NCBI RefSeq assembly: GCF_963675165.1
Contig: NC_087379.1
Coordinates: 7,222,339 to 7,286,338 of the forward strand
Source: Halichondria panicea
Taxonomy: Eukaryota > Porifera > Demospongiae > Suberitida > Halichondriidae
Direction of reading: 5' to 3'
DNA length: 64,000 nucleotides
In this document: in pieces, positions 30,401-41,409 of the stretch
Numbering within the stretch: position 1 is the stretch's first letter
Layout of the letters: every line of letters begins with the position of its first letter
Program-made: the position numbers and the translations under genes
Notes under the pieces: model-generated
Told to the model about the DNA's origin: nothing
The model's database searches: none
The model's input: the letters and a program-made list of their open reading frames with translations, nothing else

Positions 30401-32439
30401 AGCTGGTGGTCGGGGGGAAGAAATCCAGTGACACTTCATCCGATCCCCTAGTCAACATAGGGACTCGAATCTCCGCTCGTACGTTCATCTTCTCATGCCG
30501 TGGTGAGGCGGTAGGGGATTTCCGTGGCTTTGGAACCGGTTTCTCTCCTTCAAGGGAAGTAAAAGAGCCAGTTGTCGATAGATTGTTGCCGGAGGAGACT
30601 CCAACTGGTAGCTGATAGTGAGGGACCTCATTTTGTTCGAATAACAGCGTTTGGTCTGCAGTGGCAGTGGTCTGATTTGGTGACAATGGTTCATTGGATT
30701 TAGTACGTCTCCTAGGTGTTGGTATAGGACTGTTGTTCATAGCCTCGCCAGTGGACCCAGTGTCACTGCTTCCGTTGGAGCGTACCCGACCACGTGGCTG
30801 GGGGACGGGGGGAGGGCAGGGAGAGGGGGAGCGATGGTTGACCTCTGTACCTAGCCCGTAATTGGAGGGGAGTCTGCTACGAGGTCTTGGTACTGGGGGC
30901 AGATGAGACGGTGATCGAAGGACAGTCTCAGAATCTGGTTGAATTTGAAGCGGTTTTTGTTTATCCTGAGTGTTTGCTTCTTCAGTGGGAGAGGCTGGAA
31001 TCATTTCATCTATTTCAAAATCAGACAAAGTTTGAGCAATGTTGTCATTACTTTTGGACTTCAAAGGAGAACCATTCGTCAATTTTAAACTTGGCATCAT
31101 TTTGAGCCCGAATTTCTTTGCTTTCTTCAAGTTCTTCTGTTGTGTATCCAGTCCAGCGTAACTGTCCAAGCGTGTGAGGGGTGTGTCCTCTTCCCTACGG
31201 TGAGCGAACCTCGTATGCGCCAGTAGATTATCAGTTCTGTTCAAAGCCACCATCACAGGGAAGCAATCTATGTGGGGGGTATAAATGAGTGGCTGATTAA
31301 ACACTAGGGAGGGTCTTACCTTCGCAGTGTCTGTTCATCACTGTTAGGAACTTTGAGACCATTTCCTTCTCTCGTTTTTGCCTCTCCCTCATTTCAGACG
31401 TCCTATACAGAACAACAGCAATGCCTTAATTATAATTATGATCTGACAATTAGCTATAATCACAGGTACCATTGATCTAAACACACCACCTCGTAGCTCT
31501 ATCAAAGAACGGGTAAATGTATATTTTAGCTTTAAAATTGAACGTTCCCAACTTAAGTTATGTGCAGTTAAAGATAGCTCTTTAAAATGACTCACGTTTT
31601 CCTGGTATGGTAGCCACGATAAATCCTCTGAATGAGAGTGGCTTTGTCCTCCAAACTCTTGAGCAATAACTGCAACCTCTCCTGATGGTAGTAGCGTAGG
31701 AACACGCGAGATGAGCCCATCCTCCAGTCCTCAAGCCCCGCCTTCGTCAGGATCTCACGGCACGCCACCTCACAACCTTTGTGGCTCTAGTGGGGGGAGG
31801 TCAGAGGTCAGTATGTGCTCACAATGCTCTCGTACGTACAAGCTTACCTGATCTGTGAAGTAGTAGGCTAGAGATCGGTAGGTACTGAAGAAGGTTGAGA
31901 AGAATGGCCGATATGCAAACCCCTCCCTCCTCACACGCACTGCCTCCAGCATCCCAGTGTACCTACACACACACACATCACACACATCACAGCTGCACTA
32001 CTGGTACATGTACGTGTACATACATTATTGATACAATACCGTATCACTGAAAATTTGGCGAATCAACTAACTTTGGCGTTTTTAATTTAGAGGCATTCTC
32101 AGGCATGGCTATTACAGCAATGATGTTGCTTCCACCGGAAAATTATTTAAATTTGGCGATCTTTGTTCAAATTGCCACAATATAGCAACCGCCGTTGACT
32201 TACTGAAGCTGTTTGAGCATGAAGGATTTGGTCCACTTCCCTGGCACCTTCTCTAGGTTAGGTTTGAGGCAGCGGACAAAGTGAGGTGTGGCTGCACACA
32301 GTCGCTGCATGAGGTCCTCTAGACTCTGACGGAAGTGGGCGGAGACTGTGAGTAGCTTTTTGGCCCCACCCCTTTGCTTGCGACCAACCGAGGACTTGCG
32401 ACGCTTGGACATGGACAATGCCTTCATCACAGAACGTTG

Positions 32440-32475
<36 letters not shown>

Positions 32476-35400
32476 GCGGGGGTATATAATTATGATGAAT
32501 ACAAGCAATTTTAACAGTTACCAATTTACTATAGTATTACATAGACAAGAAAGTACCTTATTTTGCCCCCAGAAATACTTATTTCCTGGGGAAATTTTTT
32601 TATAACACCCCTTAGAATTTTGTTACATTTGGCGTGCCATATAGCTGATCAAGCGTGTCTAGTCCACCTCTTTAATTCAGTGGCGCTACACAACCTACGT
32701 ATACGCAGAGCACCCACCTTTTGGGTAGAGCAGTCTTCCTGATCTGTGAGCCGACCGGCTGCTCCGAGTGTCTCATGAAGAGAGTGCGTACCAGCCTCAG
32801 AGATGATACCTTCACAGCCTCCACCACCGAGTCTGGTAATGAATCTTTGTTCCTCTCCAGGAAGCCCTGCACTCGGTACTCCACCTACACACACACGGGG
32901 GTGAGGGGGTGGGGTTAGAACCTTTACTTATACTTTGTAGCGGCTTATTGGTGTGAGCATACAGCCACATGTAGTTACTGTTTGAACATTAGCTACACCG
33001 TATTGCTAGAAATAATTATTTGCGAGGATATAAAACATTTTGGCCAATTTTGGGGCTACGAAAACGTTTGATACAAATTTATGTGCTAAGATAGCCGCTC
33101 ACATAATTAACTAGCATTTAGTTTGTATTTCTAGCACTACGATAGATACTGTTGTGACTCATCACGTGTAACATGAGTGCAATCATGCAGGCAGCTAGCT
33201 GTGTAACATGAGTACAATCATGCAGGCAGCTAGCTGTGTGGTGGGAAGTACGTGCACATGATGTTATATTGTGTCAACTCACGTCTCCAGCATAATGCTT
33301 GACAGTGAACACCAGAGCGTTGCCACGGTGAGGGGCATAGTTTGGATGCTTCGCAAAGCTCTCTTTGCACTTGTGAACAAACGCTTTCTCTGAACCCTAA
33401 ATAAACAATTTACGTCTTCAATTACAGTGAGATATGAGATATGATACAATCACTTAAAATTAGGTGTTCTTTCTGGAACAATGGGACATGCCCACATACG
33501 CTGTTATAGGTGTTAAGTTACCCCCCACATACGTCATGTGACGATGTTAAGCTAACTCACATTGAGGCCGCGGCATTGGTCATTCAGTAGAGAGAGGAGT
33601 CCAATAGGTTTACTGAGGAATAGATCGAGGACAGGTTTGTTGTCAGTGAAGCTAATGTCCAGTTCTTCCAGCCCTTCCCTCTCAAGCTCCATCTATATAC
33701 ACACACACCAAGATCTTATTATGCATGCTATACAAGACTGAAAATACGCCAAACATTGCTCTGCCCGTCTTATAATTACAATCTACTGGTTGTAAATATA
33801 ACAATACCACTTACGTCATAATATTATATAAATCTACACAAATATATCCGCCCCAGTATATAATTATATACTTATTATGTAATGTTACTAATCCACACGG
33901 CATGTTTTCCTAACCTTCTCCATGGCGAATATCTGATGGTTGAAGTAGCACTGGAGTTGCTCGTTGGCCAGGTTGATGCAAAACTGTTCGAAACTATTCA
34001 CTTCAAAATTCTCAAATCCAAAGATGTCCAGAATGCCCATTGTGAGCTGGTCATTGTCAGGGTAGGGTTGCAGATAGCCGTTGAGCCGTGACACTATCCA
34101 TTGGAATAGCCGAGCATACAGCGCTTTAGCCAGTCCATCCCTCACGTCAGCTGCCTTGGTGACAGAGTAGCATTTGTCCACTACCTCTCCTGTGAATGAA
34201 ATTATCAATTTGAGGATAATTATTCGTAGCGTAATAATTATTATAGCGAAACATACAGCATGCATAGACACAGTGTGTGTGAGTGCTGGTAGATTATTGA
34301 ATGAGACTTGCCTCTTGTTTCTGTTCTAAGCTTGGTGAGTGCAAAGCAGAGAGCATCACAGCTCTCCAGTTGCAGTAGAGAAGCAGCTGTCTCAGCTTCA
34401 GCAAGAGTGCTGACCTCGGCAGTTTCATCACCTTTGAACTCCTGTTCACAGCAGAAACAAAAAAATTATTAAAGATTGAATATGTCACATTGCAATATAC
34501 ACAGGGAACAACTTCTATAGCCTTCTAGCCACGTTTTATTGGACATTGTTTCATGGATTTGCAAATACCATTATAGCGGGCAAAGTATTCGTTTGAGCAA
34601 TATTTATAGTCATTTCGTGGATTGGTTAATACTGCTTGCACTGCAGGTAAAGGTAGGTAAGGTCACTTTGTTCGTGGGTAAAATATTCGTGGTCAGACCT
34701 CCAACCACGAAAACCATGAATATTTTCCCCACGAAAATTACCCTCTATACGGTGGTATTCAACATGCACAAACAGAGTGTTGTTACATTAGTATCGATTT
34801 CGCACTGTGTGTGGGATACAGCACAGCACAACAACTCACAATGTCCCCTAGTAACAGTATCCCTGCCAGGATGGTGAGTACAGAGTCCAGCTCTTCCTCA
34901 CTGAAACCCACAGCCGTCATGCTCTCCATCACCACCTCGTACATCGCCCTGGGGGGGGGAGGGGTAAATTACTTATCGCTAGTCAGGGGTACCATATAGC
35001 GAGTAATTTTCGTATGAACTATACCCATTCGTATTTTAAATATTCGTACAGCTCAGGATAGTGATATTGAATCTATTGCAGTAGAATAATTTCGTAGTTC
35101 TAATTTTCGTATGCAATATACAAACATTTCCACCACACGAAAATAACCCGCTATACGGTATATTGTGAAAGCTTTTCTTTTCTTTTCTGTGAAGTTGTAT
35201 AAACATGAAAAGCGATATACTTTTACTTTACAGAGGTGCAGTTTACTATTGAACTAGTGATTCCAATAAAATACACAGTTGCACTGAAAGTAACGGTTCG
35301 AGGGAACTCACCTGCTCTGCTCAGAGCTACAGTCAGCTATCAGGTTAGGGTATGACCTGAGGTAGCGGTGGGAAGTGGGTTCCTGGGAGGGGGGTCAGAG

Positions 35401-36308
35401 AGAATGAAAACAGTTAACCTTGAAACCAATTGACCTCAGTTACTAGACAGAAACCCTCCAAATAGTGTTCAATTTTCCCCATCTCGGTTTGTGAGAACCC
35501 ATGGTTTGTGAGAAGGGAAGTTGAGACAGGAAGGCACCAATGTACCCAGGGATTGAATATCTACTTAACAAAGGAAATGGTAGTTTGAAGCAATCCTACA
35601 ATATAGTGTTATCATCCAGGCATGACAATGTTGTCAGTCTCCACTATGCAATAACCACACGCATGGGTATGCACACACCACAGTACAAACAGTCCCCCCA
35701 TGCATATAAGGCTTCCATCCTCCATAAGCAGGCCAATTAAACTAATCAGCTGTCTGCGGATCGAATATCAAAGAGGCACAACAAACACTCGGAAAAGGTT
35801 GTGAAGACCTACGGAAGGTATCCACCATAGATCAATGCTGACTCATAACCCAATCACATAACTTAAATTGTACCGTATAATTAGATATTAAGTGTATAAT
35901 GACATGCATACCTTTAGTCCAAATCGCTCCTTTTGATTGGACGCCAGGCCAGCGTAGAGGTAGTAAAATATGTGAAAGTTTCTCTCCTGTGTGTGTATAA
36001 ACACGATTAATCACTGACACAATTGTAAGAGTTATTCCTGGCACCAGTGCGCACTTCAAACACACCAATAAGGGACACAAACATCACTTTTAAGTGGATG
36101 CAGCAAAGAGGCCGCTGTTAGTGAAATAATTGGGAGCATGGCAAAAACAGAGCTACACACGTACGTAGAAATGCGTTTATTACCAAGAAATATTTGAAGA
36201 ACAATGGATTCATAATCACACACCAATTGAAGTCCACTTAAGGAAGGACATGCATGCCAGACCTTACTTATCCACACGCATACACACACGCACACACGCA
36301 CACACACG

Positions 36309-36340
<32 letters not shown>

Positions 36341-36361
36341 CACACACACACACGCGCGCAC

Positions 36362-36402
<41 letters not shown>

Positions 36403-38397
36403 CACACACACGCATTCTATCGTATATTTCTTTGATCTCACCTTTCCTCCTTGTACACAGACTCTTGATTTCTCCAGCAGGTACTGTTGCAGTCCCGCCC
36501 CCACTATACGCCCCGAGGGCTCAAACACCAACTGCACGTACTTGCCAAACCGACTCGAGTTGTCGTTGAGCGATGTCTGGGCATTCCCAAAGGCCTCGAG
36601 GATCGGGTTAAGCTACAGACAGAGGAAGAAAGAGGAATGAAACTGAAAATGTTGACACTGGTATCTCTCACACTAGATTCCTGTCAGTAAGCAAAGAAGC
36701 CACACAATACGGTAGCATAGCATTACTTCAGGGAAAACCAAACTTTGCTATAGTGGCCAATAGATCAACCGTTTTTAATTGCTCTGAGTATCTGATATTA
36801 GACACATATCCTTTTACAAACTACACTACACTAATAACCCTCCCTCCCACCCACTAGCCGTAGGATCAGATGAATTTACACTGTAAGACAATCCACTCAC
36901 AACACTAATTCCAATCCACTCAAATATGACATTGTGAGAGCCATAACAACAACAGCTTTATTCTCACAGCCAATGAAAACTTACACTACAGCTCAAATTA
37001 TACCCTTTGAATACAACTATCAGAGGGTTTGGCAACAGAGGAATTTTGCATCAATTTAATAAAGCTTCCTTGATTGTGATTGATACAACCATTGTTCATG
37101 TAAGCTGTAATGTATAGTACATGCTTTGTCATGTTAGGGTAGGAGGGCAGAGGAGGTCCGACACGAGTACCTCGATTAGGCTAGAATTGAGTTAATTAGT
37201 CACATGCAATAATGAGTTTAACGTTGAATTTTGCATGTGACTAAGCCTAATCGAGGTACCCGTGTCGTACCTCCTCTGGTAGGAGGGTTGACATGACTTG
37301 TTATTTGAGGGTTGACATGAACTTGTCATGTGAGGGTAGGAAGGTTGACATGAACTTGGACAGAGTTGACTAGTTGTTGGTAAACTAGGTAACAAGGGGA
37401 AGCCAACAATACACACACTTGGCCTTACTAGGGCACTCGCTGACACAACATTCAGGTAGTAATTACCATAATTGATCATCAATAAACCACATGTCGATAT
37501 ATCAATGTAATAATACAATGAATGTCGATGTTAGTACAATGAGTGTATGCCACTACATACCTGGGAGATTTTGTGTTGCAGCTGTTGCCCTATCCCTGAT
37601 GACCGGCACATGGACATCACCTGGGGAACACAGCCAGTTAATAGTTAACCTGCTAATAATGAGAACATGCACGGCATGATATTTATACAACTATAGCCAG
37701 TTTAATACAAAAATTTAATGCCATAATTATAACGCATCATTATAATTTATTAGTAAAGCGAAAAAAGTATCAAATCTCTTACTTGATGCATTATGAATTT
37801 TGCCGACTCTGTTTTTCCAGCTCCACTTTCTCCACTAATGACACACACCTGGTCCTTACGATCACTCAGCATGGCATTGTAGGCCCTGGAGGCAACCTTG
37901 AAGATGTGGGGTGCTAGGGAGTTGACCTCCAGTCGACTGTAGGCCTGAGACCAGTCCTCCGTGTATAGGGGGAGAGGGTGGAAGGGATTAACGGCGATGA
38001 GGATGTCACCAACATCCGTGTAGATATGATCGCCTTGGTATCGTTGCTGCAGTGCTGTGAGGAGAGTGTGCTCTGTGAGTTGTGTGAGGGTGGTCAGGTT
38101 ATCTGACGGTTGTCCTGTCCAAGTGTGTTGTCGTTGCTGCTCTTCTGTCGTCATGATTCTTGTAGCTATAGGAGGCTGCAATGCAAACCAGCACTTCTTA
38201 TTCTAGTTTAATAGCTAGCTACAATCTGACACAGGGACTGTACTATACAAGAAGTCTAGTGGATATATAGTATTTGCTATTTTACTGTACTAGGCAGTCT
38301 TGCTTACCTCAGACAACTCTCTGGTTCTGACGAACTCCACTAAATGCAGTTGTTTTGTGTTGATGAGACTTCCTGCAAATACCGGAAGTAAGCACAT
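27484..38397 (-). CDS. Unconventional myosin with proline-rich tail and SH2-like domain
   Basis: Actin-based ATPase motor joined to a signalling tail. Twenty-two exons: 38308-38397, 37783-38175, 37561-37620, 36442-36612, 35912-35986, 35312-35382, 34840-34948, 34312-34441, 33915-34189, 33561-33692, 33283-33396, 32718-32884, 32204-32440, 31848-31962, 31596-31786, 31320-31402, 30323-31267, 29956-30155, 28603-28700, 28349-28501, 28082-28249 and 27484-27655; phases close to 1382 aa. Motor (about 50-755): [11 protein letters not shown]-loop [10 protein letters not shown], switch [11 protein letters not shown], switch [32 protein letters not shown] Glu sits 16 residues before DGLAK, the TEDS position. 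One IQ motif ([14 protein letters not shown]). Tail 800-1190 is Ser/Pro-rich with four P-V/I-P-x-P-R motifs; 1237-1327 is SH2-like ([32 protein letters not shown]). Class not assigned; motor start resembles class III. Confidence 0.9.
27785..27969. repeat. Inverted-repeat element, family A, copy 6
   Basis: Left end TACCGTATAGCAGGTAACTTT; right end CACGAAAACCACTATACAGTA. In the last intron of the myosin. Confidence 0.75.
28743..28878. repeat. Fold-back element, family C
   Basis: GTTAAACAATGGCCTCGAGT at the left is the near-perfect inverse of the right end, ending GAGGCCATAGTTTAAC; the inverted arms are about 30 bp plus a second pair around TAATCTGATAAACCA. The whole element could form one long hairpin. 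Intronic in the myosin. Confidence 0.85.
29577..29643. repeat. Near-perfect 22-bp-stem palindrome
   Basis: GCCATGGTATATGGCTGTTA (continuing TA) is followed by an 8-base loop and its exact inverse; the stem extends outward through GACCACA with one unpaired base. Intronic in the myosin. Confidence 0.9.
29803..29945. repeat. Minisatellite, about 23-bp unit, six to seven copies
   Basis: Units of the form CTGCACTAGTCACGCTGGCC plus ACA, two with TTACGC and one with an extra CTG. It abuts the myosin exon ending at 29956, and its last unit lies within 15 bp of the 5' splice site. Confidence 0.93.
32425..32475. repeat. TG/CA tract at a myosin 3' splice site
   Basis: On the coding strand this is CA(n)CGCACACAG running directly into the exon that starts at 32440. 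Confidence 0.85.
33002..33142. repeat. Fold-back element with CGTANTGCTAGAAATA ends
   Basis: CGTATTGCTAGAAATAATTA at the left and TGTATTTCTAGCACTACG at the right are inverted copies with one mismatch in the first 15 bases. Intronic in the myosin. Single copy in the window. Confidence 0.65.
34306..34312 (-). other. Non-canonical GC splice donor in the myosin gene
   Basis: The exon 34312-34441 ends ACAAGAG and the intron starts GCAAGT. No GT fits both the reading phase and the conserved motor sequence joining LRTETRG to [17 protein letters not shown] is the typical context of GC-AG introns. The partner acceptor is CACAG before 34189. Confidence 0.82.
34566..34753. repeat. Inverted-repeat element, family A, copy 7
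   Basis: Left end TACCATTATAGCGGGCAAAG; right end AAAATTACCCTCTATACGG; internal arms contain CGTGGTCAGACC and GGTCTGACCACG-like halves. Intronic in the myosin. Confidence 0.75.
34989..35160. repeat. Inverted-repeat element, family A, copy 8
   Basis: Left end GTACCATATAGCGAGTAATT and right end AAATAACCCGCTATACGGTA. Intronic in the myosin. Confidence 0.82.
36268..36413. repeat. CA/CG microsatellite in myosin intron
   Basis: CA array with regular CG steps; the open frames rich in His/Thr or Cys/Val across it are repeat artefacts. Confidence 0.96.
37151..37278. repeat. Fold-back element, family B, copy 1
   Basis: Starts AGGAGGTCCGACACGAGTAC and ends GTACCCGTGTCGTACCTCCT; the arms run on through CTCGATTAGGCT. 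It matches 62502-62634 almost base for base. Intronic in the myosin. Confidence 0.92.
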
Positions 38398-38671
38398 GGC
38401 TGGTTCTAATTCTTGCAAAGTGCAATCCTTTCCCGGGCCCCAACACTTGTATGCTTCGTGCAGTCTGTTCCTCTCATCTAGTGTTTCTCATGCTCCTCTA
38501 CTCAGTCAGACTCGCAGAGAGTTGCAGCAGTTGTTTCTACTTCTCTACTTGATCAATCATTTTTAGCTTAGTTGGTTAATGATCTTTACCCAAAGCATCT
38601 AGGCCTAGACTAGAGGGTCCACTCATTATTGGCTTATAAATTCACGATCCTTACCAAGTCGATGAGGCACC
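38398..38671. promoter_or_regulatory. Divergent promoter between myosin and mitofusin
   Basis: The two start codons are 274 bp apart and face outward. A TATAAA lies at 38635-38640 on the mitofusin side, but it is only 31 bp from the mitofusin ATG, so its use would leave almost no 5' leader. No other element was recognised. Confidence 0.45.
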
Positions 38672-41310
38672 ATGAGTCGTTCTTTATACAAACAATCCTC
38701 TCTGGACAGTCCAGGCCTCTCTTACCACGCTAGGGGCCCGGAGGATGTCGACTCACCGCCTGAAAAACCTGTCCAACTCAACAGATCTCTCACGGTCAGC
38801 GGCCCTCGAGGGAGCATCACAGGCTCTAGGACTCTACTCCGAGCGCGAGACTCGAACTCTCCCCTCAAGAGATTCACTCGTGCCAAACAGAGCATCAGCA
38901 ATGCTTTTGGATTGGTTCGTAATCGACTGGTCGAGGCTCAGAGCTTTATGATGCTGTCTCGACAGACGTCCGAATGTCCTCCACTGACTGTGCTACTGGA
39001 CCGTACCCGCGGGATCGAGGACATCCTGTCACGTGATCACATGAAGGTGGCATTCTTTGGGCGTACGAGCAATGGGAAGAGTACAGCCATCAATGCTCTA
39101 CTCCGAGACAAGGTTCTGCCGGCCGGTATTGGACACACAACCAACTGTTTCTGTAGCGTAATTGGTGCCGAGGGGGAGGAGGGCTACGTACTGTCACCTG
39201 ACTCACAGGAACGGCAAAATGTCAAGGTAATGGTGGATACATAATATTATGTTGACAGCCTCATTTAACCTCATTAACTGTTATTTTGTTTAATTGCCTC
39301 AGAATGTGAAGCAGCTGGCTCACTCTCTGCACAAGGAACACCTCGACCCTAGCAGTATGTTGCAAGTCTACTGGCCAATGACAAAGTGAGCTGATGCAAT
39401 CTGAAACACTTCCCCTCCCACACACACACACATTTATTTGGTACAATCTACAATTATTATGTAATTTTCTAACAAATTTTCAATTGATAATTATGTGCTT
39501 TCTATGCATTACCCACCACCCCACCCTCCCTTCAGATGCCACCTGCTGAAGGATGATGTGGAGCTAATGGACAGCCCTGGTATAGACATGGACCCAGATA
39601 TGGACCAGTGGATCAACAACCATTGCCTTGACGCTGATGTCTTTGTCCTCGTCTCCAACGCTGAGTCGACCCTCATGAGAGCTGTAAGTACTCTTTCAGT
39701 TACCGTAACCTGAATTCCGTGGATCCAATTTCAATGATTTTCTGATTTTCTGAAAGCTTAGAAAGAGATCTTTCAAATGGTGTCGTTAAATTTCAGATAA
39801 AAGTATTTGCCAATTTGGCCATACCAATAGCCCATGGTCCAAGGCTGAAAAATAGCAAATTATGGACCCGAAAAAATTTGGGATTTTAAACGCATCATTT
39901 AAAAGATATCGTTCTAAACTTTCAGAAAATCAAAAAATGTGTGGTATTGGATCAACAGTACTAAAGTTATGGATGTTAAAGAAATATTCAACTGCAATTA
40001 TAGAGTAGAAGTTCCATTCTAAAGTTAAGGGTATTTGCCAATTTGGCCATACCATATTATAGGGTTACTTAGGGTTCGCATTAGTATCCGTTGGTAAGTG
40101 CTATAATTTGGTGCGCTTAGATCAGTGATTGCTTTCGGCTATCATTAATTTTCTATTTGGCCATCATTCAAATCTCAGGAGAAGCAGTTCTTCCATCGTG
40201 TGAGTGAACGTCTGTCAAAACCCAACATCTTCATCCTCAACAATCGCTGGGATTGCTCAGCTCAGGAGCCGGAGATGATGGAAGAGGTGGGTGGGGCAGT
40301 CGTGTCTTGTGTCAATTACTGGTGGAAATTTTCATATATTTTATAGAGTATTGTAGAGCATCATACGAAAATTAAAACTACGAATTTATTCTACCACAAC
40401 AGATTCACCGTCACTATCATAACTATCTTAAGAATGTACCAATATTTAAATGAGTAGTTCATACGAAAATTTGCACCAACGAAAATGACCCGCTATACGG
40501 TAACTTATGCCTTGCAAGTGTACGTAGATAAGATCTTAATACTCTTGCTCATAATGTCTATTATATACATGGACATGTAGCACTCCTGATAGCACTATAT
40601 AATTATAATAGTCTATTGTAGTTGTGATGCACAATAGATTATATATAGTCATGTGAATTAGCTACATGTATTTTGATTGGACTTCTATTGTTCCTTTGCA
40701 GGTGAAAGAGCAGCACTTGAAGTGTGATATTGCCTTCCTCTGCCACCAGCTCAAGGTGTGTGTGGGGGTGTGTGTAGTGTGTGTGGGTGTGTGTGGAGTG
40801 TATGGTGTGTGTGGGTGTGTATAGTGACTCCATTGCTCTCCAGGTGGCAGATGAACGTACAGCTAAGAACAGAGTGTTCTTTGTGTCAGCCAAGGAGGTG
40901 TTGCAGGTGCGAACACAAGGTCAGCAGATACCAGAGGGCAAGGGCATGCCTGACGGTTGGAAGGCTAGACTCATGGAGTTCGAAAGGTCATTTACCAGCT
41001 TCTACATCTTTCCCTCTTTTTCCCCAGGCTGTTATACATTATTGTATTTGACTATTGAATATTTTTGATATTATCCTCCTCTCCCTGTGTTCTCAGGTTT
41101 GAGCAGCTCTTCAAAGAGTGTGTTTCAAGTTCTGCCATTCGGACAAAGTTTGAGCATCATCACAAGCAGGGGTCAGAGGTCGTAGAAGATCTGGAGAGTC
41201 TACTAGTGCAGGAGGAGACTCAGATACAGCAGAGCAAGTGAGAGCTAGGACACACTAGAGGAGGGTTGTAGAGTATTGCCTGGGGAGGGGGGCTAAGTCT
41301 ATATAGTGGC

Positions 41311-41409
<99 letters not shown>

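Noticed and set aside
30239-30694. Several plus- and minus-strand frames around 30.2-30.7 kb
   Set aside because: They overlap the proline-rich myosin exon in other frames and show no independent motif.
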